The position numbers and the translations under genes are program-made. The notes under the pieces were generated by a model. The model saw only the letters and a list, made by a program, of their open reading frames with translations. It did no database searches and was not told where the DNA came from. 64,000 bases of DNA from Brettanomyces bruxellensis (Eukaryota; Ascomycota; Pichiomycetes; Pichiales; Pichiaceae), in contig NC_054689.1 in the NCBI RefSeq assembly GCF_011074885.1, positions 2,418,001-2,482,000 of the forward strand. The letters run 5' to 3'. This document shows, one piece after another, positions 38,699-47,213 of this stretch; the stretch's first letter is position 1; the number at the start of each line of letters is the position of its first letter.

Positions 38699-41110
38699 AT
38701 GTCGACATCAGACGATTCACAAGAATCCTTTGAAGCCGATCAATCTATTATATCCACCGGATCAGACACACAGAAATGGATTCTCATTCAAGAGAAAACG
38801 TTCTTTCGATGGGCGAACATGAAATTAGAGGGTGGAGAATACGATAAGATCGACTCATTGGATGATTTAATCTCTGGAATATCACTTCTAAATCTCATTA
38901 ATGTTCTCACGCAACAGAAAATAACACCAGTGTACGTGAAACCAAAGACTAAGTTTCAGCAGATCGAGAATTTAACGCGTGCTCTGGATTTCATACGCAA
39001 TCATGAGAAGTTACATTTATATAACATTGGTCCCGAGGATATAATTGATGGCAATATAAAACTCATATTGGGATTGCTTTGGACTCTTATTCTGAAATAT
39101 TCATTACAGGATGGCAGTAAAACTGATGAGAAAGCCGATGATTCATCTGGAAAGAAAGAAATTCTTTTACACTGGGCCCAAATAGCCACAGCAGAGCACA
39201 AAGACGAGGTTAAAATACAAAATTTTACCACCTCGTGGACAGATGGTCTTGCATTTGCTGCATTGCTAGATAAATATAGGCCTGACTTGATAAACTATGA
39301 CAAGGCCAAATCAGACTTCCCTAATGCAAAGGATCTTACGGAGGAAGTGATCAAGCAGGCGGAGACTGCCGGAATAAACCGGCTTATAGATGCTGAAGAT
39401 TTTGTTAATACGAAGCCGGACGAGAAAAGTATAATGGCATATGTCAGTATATGGTACGAGAAATTTCATGTTGGTGAGATATTAAAATTGACTGATCACA
39501 ATGTGAAGGAGCTGGAAAAGAAGAAGAGTCAGATGGATTTGACAAAGCAGATTGCTGATCTCGCTCAAGAAAAAGAGGATAAGAATGAAATTAAAACCGC
39601 CAAGGATGTACTTCGTGTTCGTTTAGAGACTTTTATTGCCGTCGTGGGCAATATTGTGGCAATGAAGAACAGGCTTTTGGCACGAATGGAAAGCCTTATC
39701 GTTAAGATGGCTAACTGGATGGCCCAACTCAGCTTTACCTCGGATGAGTTTCGAAATTTGGAAGATGTGCTAAGATTCAGAACATTAGTAATTCGATATC
39801 GGACATCGGAGAAAATGAAAATATTTAAGGAACTGAATCTTTTGATTTCGGAAAAGCTTAAATTGAACATGTGCTTGAGAGATTACAAGTTACAAACGTT
39901 TGAGGAACCTCAAGAAAAAAGTATTAAGAAGGCAGAGAAATTGATGAAGCAGCTCAACAGTTTTGAGATTGAGGCACAGAAATTTGTTCATGAATACATA
40001 GAGAGTCATACAGATCAAATGAGGGCTACGTTTCATAAGAATGCGTCAAGTATTCAACTTGGCTTAAATTTGATCGAGAGTGAGCTTTCTGAGCCCCACA
40101 CAAATACTCAAGAGCAATTAAACTGTCTCACCGAAGTTATGAACGATTTAAAGAGTCTCGAATTGATGACCCAAAGGTTGGATACATATGAAGGAAAGAT
40201 AAAGTCTTTCTTTGCAAGAATAGACAAGTCGTACGACAGTATTGATTCAGACCTTAAGATATCGAAGTTTAAAGCAAAGACGACCTTTTTCCACGATATG
40301 GTGGTCGATAGATTACAGTTTATAGATAGAGAAATACAGAAGAAGGAGAAGGTGTTGCGAATTTTGAAGAAGCCGCATGCTATGAAAGAAAATGTTCCTC
40401 CTACTTTAAAGCAGAAAACAATCTTGAAAGGGCAGGCGGTAGGAGACAAAAAGCAAAATGCAGAAGGAGAGGAGGCAGATCCAAAGGAAATGGATGGGCT
40501 TGCATTAGAGAGATATGTTTTCAACAAATTTGATAGGGGTAATAAGACATACCTTAATAAGGCAGAGTTCAAAGAGGCATTTGGATATTTATATCCCAAG
40601 ATGGGGGATTCTCAACTTGGAGAATTATTTGAAATCATTTACGATTCAAGCCGCGAGATTCTTAGAGGGGTCAGGTTTGATGATTTTGCAAAAGTATTGA
40701 GATCCACGGGTTACAAAGGTGAAGAAGATGATAATGAAGAAGAACCAAGTGATGACGAGTCAGAATTGTCTTCATCAAATGCACCAAATTCAGTGAAAGA
40801 TGAGGAGTTAGTGAATATGGCAGGCCAATTCTATTTGAAAACATTTGAGGAGAGTTCCAGTTATAAGGAATATATAACAATTACCGATTTGAAGAAGTTG
40901 AACCTGGATGAAAGACTACGGTCGAGGATCAATGAAATATTCGTCAGGACAGGGGAAGAAGAAGAATCATCTGATAGTAAATACAATTATCCTGAGTTTT
41001 TCAAACGGCCAGAAAATTCAATGCTATACGAGGATTCAAACAGTGCTTCCTCACCTGATACTAATCCTGTTGACTTGGATAATATTCTCTCCGAATTGCA
41101 CGATGCTTGA
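38699..41110 (+). CDS. Alpha-actinin-like actin cross-linker
   Basis: An 803-residue actin-bundling protein resembling fission yeast Ain1 (about 620 aa). Two calponin-homology domains form the actin-binding unit. CH1 spans about 22-130 (TFFRWANMKLEGG, LINVLTQQKITPVYV, GLLWTLILKYSLQ). CH2 spans about 145-255 (EILLHWAQIATAEHKDEV, FTTSWTDGLAFAALLDKYRPDLI, DEKSIMAYVSIWYEKFHVG). A long charged coiled-coil/spectrin-like rod covers about 270-590. A degenerate EF-hand region covers about 600-790 (FNKFDRGNKTYLNKAEF; FEESSSYKEYITITDLKKL). An acidic tail ends in DLDNILSELHDA. Only two CH domains exclude fimbrin, which has four. The start is the first ATG of the frame. S. cerevisiae lacks an alpha-actinin, to my knowledge. 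Confidence 0.88.
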   Translation: MSTSDDSQESFEADQSIISTGSDTQKWILIQEKTFFRWANMKLEGGEYDKIDSLDDLISGISLLNLINVLTQQKITPVYVKPKTKFQQIENLTRALDFIRNHEKLHLYNIGPEDIIDGNIKLILGLLWTLILKYSLQDGSKTDEKADDSSGKKEILLHWAQIATAEHKDEVKIQNFTTSWTDGLAFAALLDKYRPDLINYDKAKSDFPNAKDLTEEVIKQAETAGINRLIDAEDFVNTKPDEKSIMAYVSIWYEKFHVGEILKLTDHNVKELEKKKSQMDLTKQIADLAQEKEDKNEIKTAKDVLRVRLETFIAVVGNIVAMKNRLLARMESLIVKMANWMAQLSFTSDEFRNLEDVLRFRTLVIRYRTSEKMKIFKELNLLISEKLKLNMCLRDYKLQTFEEPQEKSIKKAEKLMKQLNSFEIEAQKFVHEYIESHTDQMRATFHKNASSIQLGLNLIESELSEPHTNTQEQLNCLTEVMNDLKSLELMTQRLDTYEGKIKSFFARIDKSYDSIDSDLKISKFKAKTTFFHDMVVDRLQFIDREIQKKEKVLRILKKPHAMKENVPPTLKQKTILKGQAVGDKKQNAEGEEADPKEMDGLALERYVFNKFDRGNKTYLNKAEFKEAFGYLYPKMGDSQLGELFEIIYDSSREILRGVRFDDFAKVLRSTGYKGEEDDNEEEPSDDESELSSSNAPNSVKDEELVNMAGQFYLKTFEESSSYKEYITITDLKKLNLDERLRSRINEIFVRTGEEEESSDSKYNYPEFFKRPENSMLYEDSNSASSPDTNPVDLDNILSELHDA

Positions 41111-42028
41111 TAAAATGATATGCCTGTTAGCTCCTATATATATTTACACTTACATATATTTGAAACTACTTTTATTTTGAGGCTTTGTGTTTTTAATTTA
41201 CCTAAATTTCAATTCTTTCAGTTCATAATATTTTCACCATTACCAACATGGAGAAATTCAAAGTTAGACATAATTATGTATGGAAGACAGGCTTATAAGT
41301 TCTATGCGCAGCATTTCTACTATGATAATTGATTCACATAAAGTAGTACACAACATTGTATTAGATAAAATACAGGATATTATTAAAAACTGATACCTTA
41401 TGAAAGTATTCTAAATTTATATTGCTACAATTTCTTTTGTGGTACTTTTGTATTTAACCGACACTGGGTTTTTTTCCAGCGTCACATGATATAGTTACGT
41501 ATTTATACCCCACAAACAATAAAAAAATTTTTACTCTATTCGGGTTGAATTAAAAAAAAACATAAACAAGCTGAAGAAGCCTTGCGCGATAATGCGGGCA
41601 AGAGAAAGGAAGAGGAAGAGATTGGCTGATCTTTTGAAGGGGAAAAAAGCTCATTTTAGTATTTCGGTTATAATCTTGAAATATTTTTATGTGCAGTTTT
41701 TTTTTATTTTTTTTTGCATCACTTAACATTCAAGTCCTGTGACTTGAACTTTTTTTCAAAAATACTGTACTTGATACAGTCATCGAGATAGAATCATACG
41801 AGACACAACAAGATAGAGTTCAAAGGTTCAAGTGGAACGTCTTTTGTGCTTCGGGAAAGTAAACAAGAGAACTATCTAGGTTAATAACTAAGCGATACAT
41901 TCCATTTAACTTTGACACAATATTTTACTACCAAGGGAAGGAAAAAAGGCGAGATTTAAAGGAAAAAATATCAGACGGATTTTGTTATAGATCACTATTG
42001 CTATAAGAAAAGAGTTTAGAGAAAGAAG
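41111..42028. other. Alpha-actinin-MDM34 intergenic region
   Basis: AT-rich, with T/A runs near 41699-41715. MDM34 promoter and 5' leader; nothing coding seen. Confidence 0.45.
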
Positions 42029-43789
42029 ATGTCTTTCAAAATCAACTGGGACTACATAGAGAAGGAGTCATTTACCCAGTATGCGAAAGATACGTTAAAC
42101 GAGGCGATGAACTCGGGTAAGAGGCCAAATATTCTTAGTGATGGCATTAAAATCATGGACCTTAACTTTGGATCGATAGCTCCAGAATTTGAAATTTTGG
42201 AAATCGGTGATTTGGGGAAAGATCGGTTTAGAGGTATCTTCAAGTTCAACTACTCGGGTGATGCGTCTGTGACTATGACTACAAAAGTGAGTGCTAGTTT
42301 ACTAAAGAACTACAATGCAAACATCAAGGATCACTTAATGGAAAATTGCGAGGCAGATGTCTCTTACAACTGTGCAGATTTGTCGAATTTCATAGAGCCA
42401 AACTTCATAGTATCGGATTGTGACTTTGATATTCCACTATATGTAACTTTGAGCTCTATTAGGATGAGCTCGATTATAGTTGTTGTCTTTAGCGTATCGA
42501 AAGGATTGACACTTGTGTTCAAGAACGAGCCCCTCGAATCCATTGATGTGAATTCCACTTTTGACAAAATACGGCCGATTGCTCGTTTTCTACAGGAGAA
42601 GATAGAAACACAGATCGGGGAGCTTTTTAGAGAGTTTTTGCCCGGTATGCTTTACAAGTTCAGCCTTGAATACACCACCAAGTCATTTTATCAATTTCAC
42701 AGGTCGCTGAACGAGGAACAGGAAGAAGAAGAACCTCGAGTCATGCTTAAGGATATCGATCCGGATTCTCCAATGAGTATGTCTCCAGGTAGTTTGATGA
42801 GATTGACTCGTCTAGCATCATCTAGGCAGACGTTATCTTTGGGAGGAGAGCTCTCATGCGATAGGATGAATTCGAACTTGGTGACAAAAGCCTTCGCTAA
42901 TGCAATTCTCGCATCATCGAACTCGTTGGCGTTTAGTAGATTGCATATGACAGATAAAGATTTCACTACTGGAAGAGTTGGCGAAAAGGTGAATCTCATC
43001 AAAAACATCCAGGCTAGGACGTTTTGGAAGGGCAATCATGGTGAAGATACTCCTCGCAGGCGTGTTTTCCATTGGAGTAGGCACAAAAAGAAGGAAAAAG
43101 TTGCCGAGACTCAACAAAAACTTTCATCGCTTGTTCCCGAGGATGCTATTAGTGATGGGGATGATTCAACATTGGTGGCCAGTGATGTATTAGAGAATAA
43201 ATCTGTTCCAATGAAGCTCAAAACATCCAAATCATCACCATCTCTTAGTGTGCAGAAAAGAAACTCAAGGGGAATTGGTGGATACATTCATCCTACATCG
43301 AGAATATCATCCTCTTTGGAGAATACAAGGGAACTTAATGAAGGTGCAATTCCAATGTCTAGAGGGGATGGTAGTGGATTTAGTTCTTCAACAGCTACAG
43401 TTATACCAACTATTGATTTTCACTTGAGAAGGGCATCCCAATATGAACAACAGCAATCAGAGAAGCAGAGACTCAGACAGAGGGATGAGGAGCTGGAGGA
43501 GCTTCGAAGATTCATGGAAAAACAGAAGATGGCTTCACCAAAAGCGACATGCAACATCCAGAACAGGAAGCCAAGCAACACATATCACATAGATAAGAGT
43601 GAGCGGATGAAGATAAGCAGGAGGATTGCAAAATTGGATACACTTTTGAGCAAAAAAGCAGAAGATGATGCTTTAAACAGAGAAAGAGATACGAAGAATG
43701 ATTTTGTCAATTCTACATATGGTTATCCTATTGTTTCCAATAGAGAGGCTGCATTTGACAGCCCTCCACCTCCATACTCTTACTCTTAA
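42029..43789 (+). CDS. MDM34: Mdm34 (Mmm2), ERMES complex subunit
   Basis: A mitochondrial outer-membrane partner of the ERMES tether (with Mmm1, Mdm10 and Mdm12), which joins ER and mitochondria and moves phospholipid between them. The N-terminus MSFKINWDYIEKESF is the family start. The SMP lipid-binding domain covers about residues 1-205 (GIKIMDLNFGSIAPEFEILEIGDL, FRGIFKFNYSGDASVTMTTKV, SLEYTT). The disordered C-terminal half (about 235-586) is Ser/Arg-rich, with a coiled segment near 470-500 (QQQSEKQRLRQRDEELEELRRF) and PPPPYSYS at the very end. PPPPY resembles a PY motif for a WW-domain ubiquitin ligase such as Rsp5 (inference). Length 586 against 459 in S. cerevisiae. Confidence 0.94.
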   Translation: MSFKINWDYIEKESFTQYAKDTLNEAMNSGKRPNILSDGIKIMDLNFGSIAPEFEILEIGDLGKDRFRGIFKFNYSGDASVTMTTKVSASLLKNYNANIKDHLMENCEADVSYNCADLSNFIEPNFIVSDCDFDIPLYVTLSSIRMSSIIVVVFSVSKGLTLVFKNEPLESIDVNSTFDKIRPIARFLQEKIETQIGELFREFLPGMLYKFSLEYTTKSFYQFHRSLNEEQEEEEPRVMLKDIDPDSPMSMSPGSLMRLTRLASSRQTLSLGGELSCDRMNSNLVTKAFANAILASSNSLAFSRLHMTDKDFTTGRVGEKVNLIKNIQARTFWKGNHGEDTPRRRVFHWSRHKKKEKVAETQQKLSSLVPEDAISDGDDSTLVASDVLENKSVPMKLKTSKSSPSLSVQKRNSRGIGGYIHPTSRISSSLENTRELNEGAIPMSRGDGSGFSSSTATVIPTIDFHLRRASQYEQQQSEKQRLRQRDEELEELRRFMEKQKMASPKATCNIQNRKPSNTYHIDKSERMKISRRIAKLDTLLSKKAEDDALNRERDTKNDFVNSTYGYPIVSNREAAFDSPPPPYSYS

Positions 43790-44591
43790 TTGAGTGCAAA
43801 GGTCTGCTTTTAACGGTAATACAATTAATTTCGAAACAACAAAACGAGGAAAATGGAAATTTAATTATCTCAACGGCGATAAATTTTCATGGCTTTATTT
43901 TACTTTACTTTTTACTTCTTTCATAATCCTTATCCGCTTTTATTATTGACACGCTTTAATGACAAACTTTTCGGCACACATGTTCAGCCGTGCTAAAAAG
44001 GTAATGCTGACGAATCTCAGGCAATGCAATCTCTATGGCATATTTTCTGTTCACGTCTCGCATCTTATTGTATTCCATAAAACACACGTAACAACAAAAA
44101 ACACACTCTTTCAAGCTTTTTTTGGACATTGTAGCGATGTCTCCGAGGATCAAGGCGGTGCCGAGAAGTTTAGTGAGGATAAAAAGATTGGAAAAGCAAA
44201 AAGTGTGGTGTGCCGCTGACAAAGCGCGAACCGGTGATTGGCTGATAACAAGCGAGTGTATTTTTTATGGGGTTTTCGGACACAGGGTGAAGATGTGAAA
44301 GACTACAACTGGGGAGATAAATTAAGATGTTGGATGTATTTAAACTCGACAAAATTAATGAGGGTGAAATCAATGAGGAAAAACAACAAAAAAGGCATGG
44401 AAAAGAGGGGAAAGAAAGAAGAAATACTGGCCAGATGTAATGGCGAGTGTCTATAATATACAATGGTGGAATGCTGGATGCACAACAGAAGCCGAAGAAT
44501 CGACAAAGGCAACATAAAGAAAGAGAAAAATCCCGTGCAAACAACAAAATTGGCAACCTCTTGCAACTGTAAAAGTAGAAACACACACTGT
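43790..44591. other. Convergent 3' intergenic region MDM34 / BOL2
   Basis: 800 bp with overlapping short frames on both strands (43956-44222 and a 50-codon frame from 44137). None resembles a family; low-confidence leftovers only. Confidence 0.4.
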
Positions 44592-44879
44592 TCACTGACT
44601 GTTGGCTCTGTATAGTCTTTTCTGCTCTTCCCACTCATCTGTAGTAAAAACCTTCTGAGTGAAAGCATGTATGTGGGAAATCTCCTCATCCAAGGCATTA
44701 TTAACCAATCTGTGTCTTGCAAGTTTGTTCTTGCCCTTGAATACATCACTCACTATGATGGCTGCAAATGCCTGTCCACAGCCACCTGACATATCCTGAA
44801 CTTCAACCTCTGAGGCCTTAAGTCTTGATTTGATAGCTTCCGAGAGCTGATCTGAGGTAATTTGCACTTTTGTTGACAT
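44592..44879 (-). CDS. BOL2: BolA-like protein Bol2/Fra2
   Basis: Pairs with monothiol glutaredoxins Grx3/Grx4 to hold a 2Fe-2S cluster and signal iron status to the Aft-type regulator and iron genes in the cytosol and nucleus. It has 95 residues, the whole BolA fold. It contains LSEAIKSRLKASEVEVQDMSGGCGQAFAAIIVS and, near the end, EEISHIHAFTQKVFTTDEW. The cysteine in GGCGQ and the histidine in HAFTQK are the cluster-ligand positions of this subfamily. No mitochondrial presequence precedes the ATG (44879), which favours cytosolic Bol2 over Bol1/Bol3. Its 5' end faces NIF3 across a 301-bp shared promoter. Confidence 0.92.
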   Translation of the reverse strand: MSTKVQITSDQLSEAIKSRLKASEVEVQDMSGGCGQAFAAIIVSDVFKGKNKLARHRLVNNALDEEISHIHAFTQKVFTTDEWEEQKRLYRANSQ

Positions 44880-45180
44880 TGTATGCAGAGATGTATGAAT
44901 GTAGACAAAAAAGTTGAGAATATTGAAATGTGTTTGTGGTGCTTTGGGTAGTTGAAGAAGAGAAAAAGGGACAATTGGGATGCGTAAAGAACGACAAAGG
45001 GAGTGAAATTATATAGAGTATTATTATTTTATTTTATCTTTTTATCGCTATTTTTTTTTTTTTTTTTTCATTCTATCTCGCTTTAAATTATGCCGCACGC
45101 TCTATCCTGATCACCTTCTTCTGCTATTATTTACAATATCTTGGTTACTATTTTAGTAAAAGCAAAGTTAAAGCACAGAA
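44880..45180. promoter_or_regulatory. Divergent promoter BOL2 / NIF3 with T18 tract
   Basis: A 301-bp bidirectional promoter carrying T18 at 45051-45068, a strong nucleosome-excluding element. No further motifs called. Confidence 0.55.
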
Positions 45181-46056
45181 ATGAGCGTCAGGACAACAGC
45201 CAGACAACTCCAGGGAATTGTTAAATGCATTGAGCAATTGTATCCCGTGAGTTATGCAGACCACTCCTGGGATAATACCGGCCTTTTAGTGGATTCATCT
45301 TTTGACACAAAGAACGATCAGGAAATCGAAAATTCGCCGTTTCGCATTCTGCTCACGGTCGATTTAACACAATCCGTTGCGGAAGAGGCGATGAATGCCG
45401 GTTCGAACCTGATTTTAGCATATCATCCGTTCATATTCAGGGGTCTAAAGAGTATACGTCCATCTGATCCTCAGCAAAAGTCATTAATTAAACTGATACA
45501 GAGTGGAATATCTGTATACTGCCCACACACAGCGATCGACGCGGCTAAGGGTGGTGTCAATGATTGGCTTGTGGATGGAATAAGTGACAGTGGCAGAAAT
45601 TTGGCATCGAAAAAGGTGATTGAAGCAAATCCAGACGGTGTTCCAGAAGTGGGAATGGGTCGTCTAATCGTGTTGAAGAATCAAATTTCCCTTGCAGAGG
45701 CAGTGAGAAAGGTGAAGTGCAGCCTTGGGCTTAAGTACATACAGATTGCAACGAATTCGAGGGGTGAAACAGAGGTTCCATCGATTAAAACTATTGCAAT
45801 ATGTGCAGGATCGGGTGCTGGAGTTTTCAAAGGTGTTGATGCCGATTTATACTACACGGGAGAGATGTCGCACCACGAGGCATTGTACTACAAGGAGCGG
45901 GGATCTCATGTTATTGCCTGCAACCATTCAAACACAGAGAGAGGATTTCTAAAAATGCTAAAGACTCAACTTGCAAAACAGTTCAGCTTGAACGAAATTG
46001 ATCACGTGACCATTGACATCAGTAAAACCGACCGGGATCCGTATGAGGTGGTTTAA
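45181..46056 (+). CDS. NIF3: NIF3-family (NGG1-interacting factor 3) metal-binding protein
   Basis: A conserved protein with a di-metal site; its biochemical role is poorly known (GTP cyclohydrolase I type 2-like fold). It has 291 residues, equal to yeast Nif3 (288). The start is the only sensible ATG (45181). Motifs run WDNTGLLVDS (about 29-38), AYHPFIFRGLKSI (about 80-92), SVYCPHTAIDAAKGGVNDWL (about 115-135) and YYTGEMSHHEALYYKERG, VIACNHSNTERGFL in the last third. These contain the His, Asp and Glu metal ligands. No signal or transmembrane segment. Shares its promoter with BOL2. Confidence 0.94.
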   Translation: MSVRTTARQLQGIVKCIEQLYPVSYADHSWDNTGLLVDSSFDTKNDQEIENSPFRILLTVDLTQSVAEEAMNAGSNLILAYHPFIFRGLKSIRPSDPQQKSLIKLIQSGISVYCPHTAIDAAKGGVNDWLVDGISDSGRNLASKKVIEANPDGVPEVGMGRLIVLKNQISLAEAVRKVKCSLGLKYIQIATNSRGETEVPSIKTIAICAGSGAGVFKGVDADLYYTGEMSHHEALYYKERGSHVIACNHSNTERGFLKMLKTQLAKQFSLNEIDHVTIDISKTDRDPYEVV

Positions 46057-47213
46057 GCGTTGTTTAAAATGTTATTAGAATTGTAGGAAAGGATGAAACA
46101 TATTGAAGTCTAGATAGATAGTTACATCGATGCTGACTTTACCAGGACGTAATTTTGCATAAATAAGCATGATACGATGCATTTTTTTTTATTTTTTTAT
46201 TTTTTTATTTTTTTTTCGTAACGAAATCGTTTTCAGCTTTCGTTTGAGATGCCCTGCTCTTTAATCCTTTATATGTAATTATATACATTAATATAAAACC
46301 AGAGGTTACATTTGCTTGCATGAAGACAGCCAAGCTGACACATACAAACATTCCAAGGAAAAATATGCATCGGCAATTTTTTTTTTCCATCTTTCAGGAA
46401 TGGATATCGGGAACGAGCACATTCTTGTTGACCGCACGCTAAAATTACAATTGATCAACCTACCGGAATAATGCATTCTGCAAGCACTTTACGTCCCTGT
46501 AACAGGGTATGTGACTTTTTCCCTGACATGGCTTTCAAATTTTTTAGTGCTCAGCCGCGCACACAACTCCTTTTTTCTTTTATTTCGCACCTTACTTATT
46601 ATCTCTGATTATTATTATCAGCTTTTTTTTTTCGCCCCAAACTCTCTTCGCAAAATTTCACATTATCTTCACATAGTGTTTCTCTGTATAAGGGTACATT
46701 CTCGTCAATTAGGCGCCTAATTTTCCGATTGTTGCAAGATTTGCGGACAACAAGGCAAGGAGGAAAACAACATAGCGGCTGCAGACAGCTGTGAGTGATC
46801 CGAGGGAAGATTCTTCAAATACCAAACTCAAACAGACTACTGCTATTTTTATCATTCTTTCAGATACAATCTGTACAACTTGTTTTCCTAGTTTCACAGA
46901 GAGAAACTTTAGGACAGAGACGTACATTCCGGAGCAATAGCTGAACATTGCCTCAGGCAGGTAATTCAGGGGCACCAGGTTGAATAATTGAGGGATCGCA
47001 GTAGGAAGTGCATCTAGCAGAGAATAGGCATTAGGCAGCGAGGAAGATCAATACAGAGTTAGATTACGTAAAGGGAGCAGCCAAAGAAAGCAATCGAAGA
47101 GATTGAATAGGAAGCAAGACAAAAGGAACAAAGAAAGAATTAAGAAGAAGAAAACTTACGGTATTGATACTTTGCCGTTTAATGATAGTCAAATTGGAGC
47201 ATCGCAGGTTGTA
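46057..47213. other. NIF3 to methyltransferase-like gene intergenic region
   Basis: 1.16 kb with T-rich runs around 46182-46216 (T-A-T repeats). The frame of the next gene is open back to 47103 but without an ATG before 47214. No RNA gene recognised. Confidence 0.45.

Noticed and set aside
44137..44298. Roughly 52-codon plus-strand frame between MDM34 and BOL2
   Set aside because: Basic, short, no family resemblance, and located in a convergent 3' region.
46182..46216. T-rich blocks after NIF3
   Set aside because: Simple AT-rich terminator-type sequence; not distinctive enough to call a regulatory element.
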